The translations under genes and the position numbers were made by a program. The notes below the pieces were generated by a model. The model saw nothing but the letters and a program-made list of their open reading frames with translations. It had not been told where the DNA came from and did no database searches. Source: DASPMP01 sp035248725 (GTDB lineage Bacteria > Gemmatimonadota > Gemmatimonadetes > Gemmatimonadales > Gemmatimonadaceae). From it: 58,752 nt of DNA. Positions within the stretch are counted from its first letter, which is position 1. Each line of letters begins with the position of its first letter. The stretch spans positions 1 through 58,752 of the forward strand of contig DATFHG010000071.1 in NCBI GenBank assembly GCA_035248725.1. Reading direction: 5' to 3'. Positions 1 through 8,137 of this stretch are shown piece by piece.

Positions 1-927
1 GGTATCGGGCAGCACCGCCACGATCAGCGCGCCAGGATCGTTCACACGCTGTGCCACCTGAAGCGCGACGTGGACGATCAGTCCGCTGGATCCACCCGCG
101 AACAGACCTTCCTCGCGCGTCAGCCGGCGTGCCATCGCGAATGATTCCTTGTCCGTGACGGTCACGAAATCGTCGATCACGGACATGTCCAGCGTTCCGG
201 GCACCTTGTCCTGCCCGATGCCCTCCACTTTGTACGGCACACCTTCGGCGTGCGACTTGCCCTTGGTGCGCCACATCTCGGCGAGAATCGAGCCGACAGG
301 GTCGCCGGCGATGATCTTGATCGACTTGCTGCGCTCCTTCAGGTAGCGACCCACGCCCGTGATGGTGCCGCCAGTGCCCGCCGCGTAGACGAAGTGCGTG
401 ATCTTGCCCTGCGTCTGCTCCCACAGCTCGGGGCCCGTCGTCGCGTAGTGCGCGTCGGGATTGGCATCGTTGTAGAACTGGTTCGCGAAGATCGCTCCCG
501 GCGTGTCCTTGGCGATCCGCTTCGCCGTCATCAGGTAGTTGTCCGGATGGTCGGGCGGCACCGCTGTCGGAGTGACGATGACCTCGGCGCCGAACGCCTT
601 CAGGAGCCGCACCTTCTCCTGCGACATCTTGTCGGGCATCGTGAAAATGCAGCGATAGCCGCGGAGCGCGGCCGCGATCGCGAGGCCGATTCCCGTGTTG
701 CCGCTGGTCGCTTCCACGATGACGCCGCCCGGCCTGAGCGATCCGTCCTTTTCCGCGCGCTCGATGATCGGCAGACCAATGCGGTCCTTGATCGAGCCGC
801 CGGGATTGAAGAATTCCGCCTTCACGTACACTGGCGTCTTCACGCCGCGCGTGATGCGGTTGAGCCGGATCAGCGGCGTCCAGCCGATGGTGTCCAGCAC
901 CGATTCGTAGGGCCGGTCGTTTCTCAT
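1..927 (-). CDS. Cysteine synthase / cystathionine beta-synthase family PLP enzyme, 3' part cut by window edge
   Basis: I translated this from the minus strand; 309 codons are present and the frame is still open at base 1. The protein opens with a DTIGWTPLIRL segment, then NPGGSIKDR, whose lysine (about residue 44) is the expected PLP Schiff-base lysine. EATSGNTGIGLA follows, which is the PLP-phosphate/substrate loop, and then a GTGGT phosphate-binding loop. These are hallmarks of the fold-type II beta family that makes cysteine or cystathionine from an activated serine. The EFFNPGG wording resembles bacterial cystathionine beta-synthase more than CysK. Any C-terminal CBS domains would lie outside the window, so substrate choice is open. 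The ATG overlaps the stop of the upstream TonB-domain gene by 4 nt (ATGA), suggesting translational coupling. Confidence 0.9.
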   Translation of the reverse strand, partial: MRNDRPYESVLDTIGWTPLIRLNRITRGVKTPVYVKAEFFNPGGSIKDRIGLPIIERAEKDGSLRPGGVIVEATSGNTGIGLAIAAALRGYRCIFTMPDKMSQEKVRLLKAFGAEVIVTPTAVPPDHPDNYLMTAKRIAKDTPGAIFANQFYNDANPDAHYATTGPELWEQTQGKITHFVYAAGTGGTITGVGRYLKERSKSIKIIAGDPVGSILAEMWRTKGKSHAEGVPYKVEGIGQDKVPGTLDMSVIDDFVTVTDKESFAMARRLTREEGLFAGGSSGLIVHVALQVAQRVNDPGALIVAVLPDT

Positions 928-1391
928 CGGCGCTGCTTGCTCCGCGTTGCGCTGTCGGTGACGGCGGCGCTGTCCTTCAGCAGAATGGTGTCGCCAGGCA
1001 ATGGCGCCGCCTCGGGATGCCGGAAGTACACCGGGAACAGCACGACCACGCCCATTGGTTCACCGTGCAATTTCGCCGGCACGAACTGCAGCTCCTGCGA
1101 CCCCACCACCGCGGCGGAATCCAGGGGCGGGTACCCGCTCGACTCTTCCACGCGTGTGGAGTCGGCGCGCACGTGACCGTCGCGATCGATGAACAACCGC
1201 AGCGTCACGTTCCCCTGCACTTTGCGCGCGTACAGCTGTGCCGGATAGCGGAACGGGAGGCTCTTGTTCACGACCACCGGCGGCTCGTCCGGACGATCGC
1301 TGGCCGACGAGAACAAACCGCCCCTTGGTCCACTGTCATCCCCGCACGCCGCAAGCATCGCTGCCGCGAGCGCTACTGCCAGTCGTACCAT
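924..1391 (-). CDS. TonB C-terminal-domain lipoprotein
   Basis: This is a 155-residue protein. A short hydrophobic signal ends in a lipobox (LAAC, Cys at about 16), so it should be a lipid-anchored envelope protein. Residues about 48-125 look like a TonB C-terminal domain: a YPAQLYARKVQGNVTLR stretch, a DRDGHV turn, then SGYPPLDSAAV and a FVPAKLHG stretch. No proline-rich spacer or N-terminal transmembrane anchor typical of a true TonB is present. It is therefore more likely a stand-alone TonB-domain lipoprotein of the kind common in Gemmatimonadota than an ExbBD partner. It lies just upstream of, and overlaps by 4 nt, the PLP enzyme gene. Function beyond the domain is unknown. Confidence 0.75.
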   Translation of the reverse strand: MVRLAVALAAAMLAACGDDSGPRGGLFSSASDRPDEPPVVVNKSLPFRYPAQLYARKVQGNVTLRLFIDRDGHVRADSTRVEESSGYPPLDSAAVVGSQELQFVPAKLHGEPMGVVVLFPVYFRHPEAAPLPGDTILLKDSAAVTDSATRSKQRR

Positions 1392-1465
1392 GGGCCGGAA
1401 TTTATACGGACCGATTCAGGAGATTCGGGCGAATACGGACCAGGCACTCCGTGACCCGCGAACGA

Positions 1466-4075
1466 TCATTTCTCGGCGCGCGCCGCCCGCGACAGCTCGT
1501 CCAGCACGGCGAGCGCCTGCACGGGAGTGAGCGAGTTCGCATCCACGTCGCCGAGGCGGTCGAGCACTGCGCTGCGCTGCGTCGAAAACAGTCCGAGCTG
1601 GTCGACGCCGCCGCGCGCTGGAGCCTTCACGAGCTGTTCGCTCTCCAGGCGACGCAGCAGCTCGCGCGCGCGCTCGAGCAATGTGTTCGGCAGGCCCGCC
1701 AGACGCCCGACCTCTATACCATATGATCGGTCTGCCCCGCCGGGTTCCAGCCGGTGCACGAACAGGATGCGATCGCCCACCTCGCGCACCGCGACGTTGT
1801 AGTTCCGCAGCGCGGGCAGCTCGTCGGCCAGCTGGGTGAGCTCGTGGTAATGCGTGGCGAAGATGGTCTTGCAGCGCGTGATGTTGTACAGGTGCTCGGT
1901 CACCGCCCACGCGATGGACACCCCGTCGTACGTCGAGGTGCCGCGGCCGATCTCGTCCAGCAGCACCAGACTGCGGGACGACGCCGTGTTCAGGATCGCG
2001 CTCGTCTCCGCCATCTCCACCATGAAGGTCGATTGGCCGCGCGCGAGGTTGTCGCTCGCGCCCACGCGCGTGAAGATCCGGTCCATCACACCGATCTCCG
2101 CCTCGGAGGCGGGAACGAAACTGCCCACGTGCGCCATCAGCGCGATCAATCCCACCTGCCGCAGAATCGTGGATTTTCCGGCCATGTTCGGGCCCGTCAG
2201 CACGATCACGCGCGCGTCGTCCGTCAACGTCGCGTCGTTGGGCACGAATTTGTCGCGCGGCATCATGCGCTCCACCACGGGATGTCGTCCCGCGACGATG
2301 CGCAGTGCGAACTCCGTCGTGACGCGAGGGCGCGCGTAGCCTTCGCGCGTCGCGACCTCCGCCAGCGCGGAGAGCACGTCGATCGTGGCCACCGACCGCG
2401 CCACGGACTGCAGCCGCGTGACCTGTGCGCCCACACGTGCGCGCAACGCATCGAACAGCTGCCGCTCGCGCGCTTCGATGCGTTCGCTCGCGGTCAGCAC
2501 GCGCTCTTCGTATTCCTTGAGCGCAGGCGTGATGAATCGCTCGCCGTTGGTGATCGTCTGCCGCCGCTGGTAGTCCGGCGGCACGAGGTGCAGGTTGGAC
2601 TTGGTGACCTCGATGTAGTAGCCGAACACCTTGTTGAAGCCGACCTTGAGCGACTGGATGCCCGTGCGGTCGCGCTCCTCTGCCTGGATCCGGGCAATCG
2701 AGTCCCGACCGCCATCCCGGAGCTGGCGCAGCTCGTCCAGCTCCGGGTCGATGCCGGCGGCGATCGTCGGCTCGTCACCCACGGCGATCGGCGCGTCGTC
2801 CACCAGCGTGCGCCCGATCTCGTGCGCGATGTCGTCGCACGCATCCCAGCCGCGCAGGCACGTGGCCAGGAGGTCGCTCCGCACGAGCGACGCGTGCAGC
2901 GCGTCGCCGACGGCGAGCTTCACGTTCGGCAGCCTGGCCAATGACCGGCCCAACGCGGAGAGCTCGCGCGGCGTGCTGCGTCCCAGCGCCGCCTTGGTCG
3001 CGAGCCGCTCCAGATCGCGCACGCCACTCAACGCGCTGCGCAACGCCTCGCGCGGAATCGCCGCGCGCGCGAACGCGTCCACGGCGTCGAGTCGCGCCTC
3101 GATACCCTCGCGTGTCGCCAGCGGCGCGAGAATCCACTGCCGCAGCACACGCGCTCCCATGGGCGTTTGCGTGCGATCGAGGACGTCGAGCAGTGTGCCC
3201 GCGGTCCCGATTGCGGACGCGCGCATCGGCTCGACCAGCTCGAGATTGCGGCGCGTCATCTCGTCGAGGGGGAGTGTTCCCTCCGGCCGCTCGATGACCG
3301 GGCGTGCGAGCGATACGCCCGCGGGCTGCAGCTCCTTCAGGTAGCGCAGCAGTGCACCGGCGGCGCCCACCGCCGCCGCGTCCGCCGCATCGATGCCGAG
3401 GCCTTCCAGGCCCAGCACCTGATAGTGGCGCGCGATGTCGTCCGCGCCCATCGCGGCATCGAACTCCCATCCCTCACGCTCCGTGACGAGCGCATCGGGC
3501 AAACGCACGCCACGCAGTGGCGACGTCGCGTCATCACGGGCCAGCAGGATCTCGCGCGGCGAGAACCGACTCAGCATCGGCTCCAGCTCCGCGACGTCGA
3601 CCACCGCCATGCGCAGCTCGCCCGTGGAGATGTCCGCCGCCGCGACGCCGACGCGCGCGCGCGATCGGTCCCGCTCCATCGTGGCCGACAACGCGCAGAC
3701 GTAGTTGTTCCGCGTGCCATCGAGCAGATCGTCGGCCAGCGCGGCACCCGGTGTCACCGTCTCGATCACCTCGCGCTTGACGATCCCCTTGGCCACGCGC
3801 GGATCTTCCACCTGCTCACAGATGGCCACGCGAAAACCCTGCTGCACCAGCCGGCGCACGTAGTCCGCCGCGGCCTTCACGGGGACGCCGGCGAGGGGGA
3901 CGTCCGCCGCGCCACCGTTGTTGCGCGACGTGAGCGTCAGGCCGAGGGTGCGCGACGCCGTCTCCGCGTCGTCGTAGAACATCTCGTAGAACTCGCCCAT
4001 CCGGAAAAACAGGATCGCGTCCTGGTGCCGCGACTTGATGTCGCGGTACTGCTGCATGAGCGGAGTGGACGACAC
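1466..4075 (-). CDS. mutS: DNA mismatch repair ATPase MutS
   Basis: The 869-residue protein is full length for MutS. The mismatch-reading motif is at the N terminus (FFRMGEFYEMF, with the Phe-x-Glu wedge residues). Then come connector and lever/clamp regions, and the ABC-type ATPase: Walker A GPNMAGKST near residue 620 and Walker B LVLLDEIGRGTS near 695. A helix-turn-helix C terminus ends the protein. It recognises base mismatches and small loops in newly replicated DNA. I keep the GTG start because the family begins STPLMQQY right there. An upstream SPOR gene ends 7 nt before it, so it belongs to a holA-SPOR-mutS run. I see no mutL in the window. Confidence 0.97.
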   Translation of the reverse strand: MSSTPLMQQYRDIKSRHQDAILFFRMGEFYEMFYDDAETASRTLGLTLTSRNNGGAADVPLAGVPVKAAADYVRRLVQQGFRVAICEQVEDPRVAKGIVKREVIETVTPGAALADDLLDGTRNNYVCALSATMERDRSRARVGVAAADISTGELRMAVVDVAELEPMLSRFSPREILLARDDATSPLRGVRLPDALVTEREGWEFDAAMGADDIARHYQVLGLEGLGIDAADAAAVGAAGALLRYLKELQPAGVSLARPVIERPEGTLPLDEMTRRNLELVEPMRASAIGTAGTLLDVLDRTQTPMGARVLRQWILAPLATREGIEARLDAVDAFARAAIPREALRSALSGVRDLERLATKAALGRSTPRELSALGRSLARLPNVKLAVGDALHASLVRSDLLATCLRGWDACDDIAHEIGRTLVDDAPIAVGDEPTIAAGIDPELDELRQLRDGGRDSIARIQAEERDRTGIQSLKVGFNKVFGYYIEVTKSNLHLVPPDYQRRQTITNGERFITPALKEYEERVLTASERIEARERQLFDALRARVGAQVTRLQSVARSVATIDVLSALAEVATREGYARPRVTTEFALRIVAGRHPVVERMMPRDKFVPNDATLTDDARVIVLTGPNMAGKSTILRQVGLIALMAHVGSFVPASEAEIGVMDRIFTRVGASDNLARGQSTFMVEMAETSAILNTASSRSLVLLDEIGRGTSTYDGVSIAWAVTEHLYNITRCKTIFATHYHELTQLADELPALRNYNVAVREVGDRILFVHRLEPGGADRSYGIEVGRLAGLPNTLLERARELLRRLESEQLVKAPARGGVDQLGLFSTQRSAVLDRLGDVDANSLTPVQALAVLDELSRAARAEK

Positions 4076-4082
4076 GTGTTCG

Positions 4083-4994
4083 CTATTTCACGAGAGCCAC
4101 GAAACCGTTGATGCCCTGGGACTTCAGCATCGCCTGCGCCTTCACCGCTTCGGCACGCGTGGCGTACTTGCCCACACGGACCCGGAACGGACGCACCTTG
4201 CCGTCCACACGCGCCTCGAGCCCGCGCGTCGCGAGCGTGCGCGCCATGCGGCCCGCCGGTTCCGGCGAATCGTACGCCGCGACCTGCACGCTGTAGTACG
4301 ATCGCTGCGAGCGCGCCGTCGACGGCGGCGCGTTGACCTGCGGCGGACGCGGCGTGGCAACACGGCTCGCGGTGTCCGTGCGGGTGCTGTCCTTGGCAGC
4401 CGTATCGGTCGCCACCGGCTCGAGCGAGACACACCTCGGCGCATAGAACTCGAGCTGGTTGCGCAGCTCGGCCTTCTCCTGTGGCACCGCTTCCCGGGCG
4501 GTCTTGAGCGCCTCGCATCCGTGCGGCACGTCATTCTGATCGAACAGGAGCCGCACGAGCGTGACCGACGCGCGTGGACGCTCGGGGTTGTTCGGATACG
4601 ACAACACGAAGCGCTGCAGGTGGTCGCTCGCCGACCGGCGGTCGCCACGCGCCTGCTCGAGGTTTGCGAGCTGCAGCATGGCGTCTTCCGCGCGTGCCGA
4701 CAGCGGCGCCTCGATCAGGAGCCGGCGGTAGTCGCGCTCGGCATCTACAGCGGCGGGCGCGAGCGCCGCCCGCCAGTACAGCACTTCGGCGTACGCCAGG
4801 CTGTCCGGCGTGAGCGTGCGGAAGAGCGAATCCACCACGCGCCGCGCGCCACTGTCGTCGCCGGCGCTCGCCATCTGTCGCAGCCGCGCGATGGCGGAAT
4901 CCTGTGATGTGTGCACGCTGTCCATCTGCTGGGCAGTGCCGGCCGTCGCGCCGAACAGCAGCAGCGCAATCGTCACCGCGGTGCGCCTGATCAT
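4083..4994 (-). CDS. SPOR-domain protein with signal peptide and helical repeat region
   Basis: The protein has 303 residues from the ATG that overlaps the holA stop by 4 nt. The open frame continues further upstream, but that part is the out-of-frame shadow of holA. It has a signal peptide (IRRTAVTIALLLFGATAGTA) and an alpha-helical TPR-like middle (about 30-190) with repeated A-rich helices. A C-terminal SPOR domain (about 225-300) includes YYSVQVAAY and FRVRVGKYATRAEA. SPOR domains bind denuded peptidoglycan, often at the division septum, so an envelope role is expected. Placement between holA and mutS is probably transcriptional convenience. Confidence 0.8.
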   Translation of the reverse strand: MIRRTAVTIALLLFGATAGTAQQMDSVHTSQDSAIARLRQMASAGDDSGARRVVDSLFRTLTPDSLAYAEVLYWRAALAPAAVDAERDYRRLLIEAPLSARAEDAMLQLANLEQARGDRRSASDHLQRFVLSYPNNPERPRASVTLVRLLFDQNDVPHGCEALKTAREAVPQEKAELRNQLEFYAPRCVSLEPVATDTAAKDSTRTDTASRVATPRPPQVNAPPSTARSQRSYYSVQVAAYDSPEPAGRMARTLATRGLEARVDGKVRPFRVRVGKYATRAEAVKAQAMLKSQGINGFVALVK

Positions 4995-6031
4995 GCCGCG
5001 GAGCGCATCGCGGCGCCGGCGCAGACGTCGAGGATGGCCGTGGCCAGCACCTGCTCCTCGGAGGATACGCGGCTCTGCTTGAGCGCCACGTCGGCGGTGA
5101 GCAGCGCGGCGAGCGCGTGGTCGATGTCCGCGGCACTCCACTTTGCCGTTGCGCGTGCCCACGCGGACACGGCTTCTCCCCAGGCGCGGAGGGTGAGGTT
5201 CGAGCTGCCGGAACGCAGCAGCTGGAAGTATTCGCCGGAGAGTCGTTGCGGCGACAGCGATCGTGATACGCCGATCGCCAGCGCGAGCATCTGTGTCGTG
5301 AGCGCCATGACGAGAGGTACCGCGCCGATCTTCGGTTGTTGCAGGACGCCCGGAAGCAGCGCGAGGGCGCGCACGGGGTCGCGCATCGCCACCGCGTCCA
5401 GCAGCATCCCGGGGGTCTCATCGCGTCGGACGCCGACGATCGCACCGACGGCGTCCTCGTCGATCGTCGCCTTCCCCGCATACGCGGCCAGCTTGTCCAG
5501 CTCGATGGCCAGTTGCGCGAGATCGGCGCCGACGGCGTCCTGCAACAGCTCCACCGCGGACGGCGTGATCGACGTGCCCAGCACCTGTTCGACGCGCGAG
5601 ACGATCCACTTCGGAACCTGCGCGCCCGTCAGCGGCTGACAGTCCACGCCGATGGCGAGCTCGGAGATGCCTTTGTCCGACTTGGCGTCGGCTGGCGCCG
5701 TGAGCAGCACCAGCACGTCACTCGATGGCATGGACAGGTATCGCTCCAGCGCGGCGCGCGCGTCCTTCCTGAGACTCGTGACGTCGCGGATCACGATCAC
5801 GCGACGTTCGGCCATCATCGGAGGCATCGCCAGCAGCGAAGCCAGTGACTCGCCGTCCAAATCCGCGCCGCGACGCTGATCGAGGTTGAAATCGCGCGTG
5901 GCGGGATCGACGGCGGCATCGATGACGTGTCGCAGCGCTTCTTCCTTCAGGAACTCGTCTTCGCCGTACAGATAGTAGGCGGACGAGAACGTCTTGTCCT
6001 GAATCGCACTGCGGAGGGGCGAGACCTTCAT
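4991..6031 (-). CDS. holA: DNA polymerase III delta subunit
   Basis: The 346-residue protein matches HolA length and layout. An N-terminal stretch reads SSAYYLYGEDEFLKEEAL, the degenerate P-loop region of the delta clamp-loader subunit. The sequence continues with RDFNLDQRRG, RRVIVIRDV and a helical C-terminal collar domain. Delta opens the beta clamp (made by dnaN, also in this window) during clamp loading. It starts with ATG 9 nt after the anti-sigma gene stop at 6041. Its stop overlaps the following SPOR gene start, so it is probably the first of a three-gene unit or an extension of the sigma operon. Confidence 0.92.
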   Translation of the reverse strand: MKVSPLRSAIQDKTFSSAYYLYGEDEFLKEEALRHVIDAAVDPATRDFNLDQRRGADLDGESLASLLAMPPMMAERRVIVIRDVTSLRKDARAALERYLSMPSSDVLVLLTAPADAKSDKGISELAIGVDCQPLTGAQVPKWIVSRVEQVLGTSITPSAVELLQDAVGADLAQLAIELDKLAAYAGKATIDEDAVGAIVGVRRDETPGMLLDAVAMRDPVRALALLPGVLQQPKIGAVPLVMALTTQMLALAIGVSRSLSPQRLSGEYFQLLRSGSSNLTLRAWGEAVSAWARATAKWSAADIDHALAALLTADVALKQSRVSSEEQVLATAILDVCAGAAMRSAA

Positions 6032-6040
6032 GGCCCCAAT

Positions 6041-6562
6041 TTATCGCTCCGTCGTCAACTCCGCGGCAACGAATTCCACCGGCGCCTCACTCGCGGCCAT
6101 GATGGCTGGCCAGACGGACATTCCTGTCGGTGCCGCCGCGACGAGCGCGGTCGCCGCGAGCGGCGAAGACTCGATCGCGGGCATCGACGCGACGACCGGC
6201 GCGAGACGAATGGGTCCGCGCGGCGCGTGACGGGTGGCGTACAGGCCGAGCAGGGCGACGAAACCGATTGCGGCGGCGAGGCTGGCGAAGGTCACATACG
6301 AGATGCGCAGCGAACGCGCGCGCGGCGTCTCGAACCGTGTGACTCGCAGACGCGCCTCGAGCCGCGCCTGGAAGTCCGGCGACGGCTCGATGGTCGGAAG
6401 ACTCTTCACCAGCATCAGACCGCGGCGCACCAGCATGTCGTGGCGCGCGCACGGGGCGCAGGCGCTCAGGTGCTGCCGCATCTCCGCTTCTTCATGCGCG
6501 GAGCAGAGCAGGTCCACGAACGGCGCGTGACGGTCTCGAAACTCGCTGCAATCCATTGGCAT
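6041..6562 (-). CDS. Anti-sigma factor with zinc-binding HxxxCxxC motif
   Basis: This is a 173-residue protein. The N terminus carries the zinc-associated anti-sigma signature (HLSACAPC, i.e. H-x3-C-x2-C, at about residues 29-36). One transmembrane helix (about 88-110) follows, then a short Ala/Pro-rich outer part. It sits directly downstream of an ECF sigma gene on the same strand, the standard arrangement for a sigma/membrane anti-sigma pair. It should hold the sigma factor inactive until an envelope signal releases it. An ATG two codons downstream (6556) is an alternative start. Confidence 0.82.
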   Translation of the reverse strand: MPMDCSEFRDRHAPFVDLLCSAHEEAEMRQHLSACAPCARHDMLVRRGLMLVKSLPTIEPSPDFQARLEARLRVTRFETPRARSLRISYVTFASLAAAIGFVALLGLYATRHAPRGPIRLAPVVASMPAIESSPLAATALVAAAPTGMSVWPAIMAASEAPVEFVAAELTTER

Positions 6563-6635
6563 CCGGTCAGCGATACCCGCTCCAAGCGGGTCGGTTCCGG
6601 ATGCACGTTACGGCATGGCAGGCGGGGCCACAATG

Positions 6636-6675
6636 GAGCGGTGGAGCGGTGGACGTGCCTACCGCTCTACCGCTC
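6636..6675 (-). repeat. Long inverted repeat between sigma and anti-sigma genes
   Basis: Two 17-nt arms, each itself a tandem of AGCGGT-type hexamers, face each other across a 6-nt loop (arms 6636-6652 and 6659-6675). Pairing is perfect except two G-U/A-C positions. Read on the minus strand it lies in the 129-bp gap between the sigma and anti-sigma genes. There is no T-run after it, so it looks like an RNA hairpin that could tune or partly terminate readthrough rather than a strong terminator. Confidence 0.5.
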
Positions 6676-6691
6676 TACCGCGCAACCGCGC

Positions 6692-7336
6692 TCAGTCAAC
6701 GAACGGCTCGATGATCGCCGCGAACGCCGTGCGAGCCCGATTCAATCGCGACTTCACCGTACCAAGATTGCATGCAGTGATCTCCGCGATCTCCTCGTAC
6801 GACTTGCCTTCCAGCTCGCGCAGCACGAAGACCTGACGGTGATGCTCCGGCAACTGCGCGACGGTCTGCTCCACGAGCTCGCGCAGGTGCCGCTTGCGAT
6901 ACATGTCGTCCGGCCGAGACGTGGTATCCTCGAACTGGAGCGGCCGTTCCTCTTCGTCCGTTTGCGACCCGCGCATGGTCTGGAACAGCACCAGCGGGCT
7001 GCGGGAACGGTTGCGAAGCTCGTTCTTGGCCAGGTTCGACGCGATCGTGTACACCCACGTCGAGAACTTCTTGGAGCGGTCGAACCGATGCAGGTGCCGG
7101 TACACCCGGATGAAGACCTCCTGCACCAGGTCCTCGGCACGGTCGCGGTCGCCGATCGTTCTATATATGAAGTTCAGCAGCCGAGTCTGATACCGCTCGG
7201 TAAGCTCCGTGAACGCGCGCTCCTCGCCGCCCAGGAACGCCGTCACAACCCCTGCGTCATCCGCTTGTCGCAGCTGCTCACGAACTGATACGGCGCCCGA
7301 GAAGTCGGCTGCGCGCTTCGTCGCCAGCTTCGCCAT
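6692..7336 (-). CDS. ECF-subfamily RNA polymerase sigma factor (sigma-E like)
   Basis: The protein has 214 residues from the ATG at 7336, which has GGGGG about 9 nt upstream; an ATG at 7360 would add 8 residues. Region 2 (FTELTERYQTRLLNFIYR through AEDLVQEVFIRVYRHLHRF) contacts the -10 element. Region 4 (LPEHHRQVFVLRELEGKSYE through GTVKSRLNRAR) contacts the -35 element. There is no region 1 or 3, as in ECF sigmas. It heads an operon with its probable anti-sigma factor. It most resembles RpoE/SigW-like envelope-stress sigmas, but the regulon cannot be read from sequence. Confidence 0.92.
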   Translation of the reverse strand: MAKLATKRAADFSGAVSVREQLRQADDAGVVTAFLGGEERAFTELTERYQTRLLNFIYRTIGDRDRAEDLVQEVFIRVYRHLHRFDRSKKFSTWVYTIASNLAKNELRNRSRSPLVLFQTMRGSQTDEEERPLQFEDTTSRPDDMYRKRHLRELVEQTVAQLPEHHRQVFVLRELEGKSYEEIAEITACNLGTVKSRLNRARTAFAAIIEPFVD

Positions 7337-7478
7337 AGTCTTAACCCCCGTAAGGCGCATGCAGAGGTTACGAAGACGGTAGACCAGATGTTGGTCCCCA
7401 TCGTAACCCTGCCGCGTACTGTTGCCGCATCGTAAGGCAGGCGGTATGCCCTGTCTGACGTGCCCATTGCTGCTCTGT

Positions 7479-7503
7479 TAAGGCGTTGATGTGGAACGCC
7501 TTA
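7479..7503. promoter_or_regulatory. Perfect 9-bp inverted repeat in the sigma/Nudix gap
   Basis: TAAGGCGTT and its exact complement AACGCCTTA are separated by 7 nt. The site lies in the 261-bp gap (7337-7597) between the 3' end of the Nudix gene and the start of the sigma gene, both leftward. It is too far from a T-run to be a classic terminator. It could be an operator or an RNA hairpin ending the peptidase/Nudix transcript. The rest of this gap shows two direct TTACGATG repeats 29 nt apart on the minus strand and no gene. Confidence 0.45.
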
Positions 7504-7597
7504 TCAGCTCAACAGGGGCTCGCGGCTTCGTCCATCGTGTCTACTATATGAGACGTGTCTTTCACGTCTACTTAGACACACGGGGGTTGCCGAGCCC

Positions 7598-8137
7598 TTA
7601 GCGGCTCAGCCGAAACCCAGCGGCGTACAGAATGGCGAGGGCAGACTTCGCGTCCTTCAGCTCGCCAGAGCGGATCAGCTCGAGTGCGTGCGACAGCGTC
7701 ACGGTTTCGAGGGACATGAACTCGTCCTTTTCGTGGGCAGTGTCGCCGCGCGTCAGTCCCGTCGCCATGAACGCATGGATCCGCTCGTCGGTGAATCCGG
7801 GAGTCGTGAAGAACGTGTACAGATGCTCGATGCGCTCGGCGGCACATCCGGTCTCTTCGCGCAGCTCGCGTTCGGCGCAGACCTTCGGATCCTCCGCGCC
7901 GTCGAGTTTGCCGGCGGGAATCTCATAGATGAAATCGTCGGCGGCGTGACGGAACTGCTTCACCAGCAGGATCTGCGGATCGTCGCCGTGCGGGTCGGTC
8001 AGAAACGGGATCACGGCGCTCGCGCCCGGATGTCGCACCATCTCCAGGTCGCCGGTACTGCCGTTCGGAAAACGAACCGTGTCGACGTCCACGTTGATGA
8101 CTTTTCCGCTGTACGCGCGGCGCGTACTGATCTTCAC
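7598..8137 (-). CDS. Nudix hydrolase, ADP-ribose pyrophosphatase-like
   Basis: This is a 179-residue protein. The Nudix box is complete and starts at a Gly before KLDGAE, running through REL-REETG (G-x5-E-x7-REUxEExGU, about residues 75-97). The preceding EIPAGK and the RHAADDF stretch are typical of ADP-ribose/nucleoside-diphosphate-sugar pyrophosphatases (NudF type). A Mg-dependent hydrolysis of ADP-ribose-like metabolites is likely. The GTG start overlaps the preceding peptidase stop by 4 nt (GTGA), so it is the last gene of a three-gene unit. Confidence 0.88.
   Translation of the reverse strand: MKISTRRAYSGKVINVDVDTVRFPNGSTGDLEMVRHPGASAVIPFLTDPHGDDPQILLVKQFRHAADDFIYEIPAGKLDGAEDPKVCAERELREETGCAAERIEHLYTFFTTPGFTDERIHAFMATGLTRGDTAHEKDEFMSLETVTLSHALELIRSGELKDAKSALAILYAAGFRLSR

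Noticed and set aside
1754..2944. Long + strand open frame (396 codons) across mutS
   Set aside because: It is the reverse-complement shadow of the mutS reading frame; the His/Arg-rich sequence has no family features.
4995..5162. Upstream extension of the SPOR gene frame
   Set aside because: It lies wholly inside holA in another frame; the ATG with signal peptide at 4994 overlapping the holA stop is the better start.
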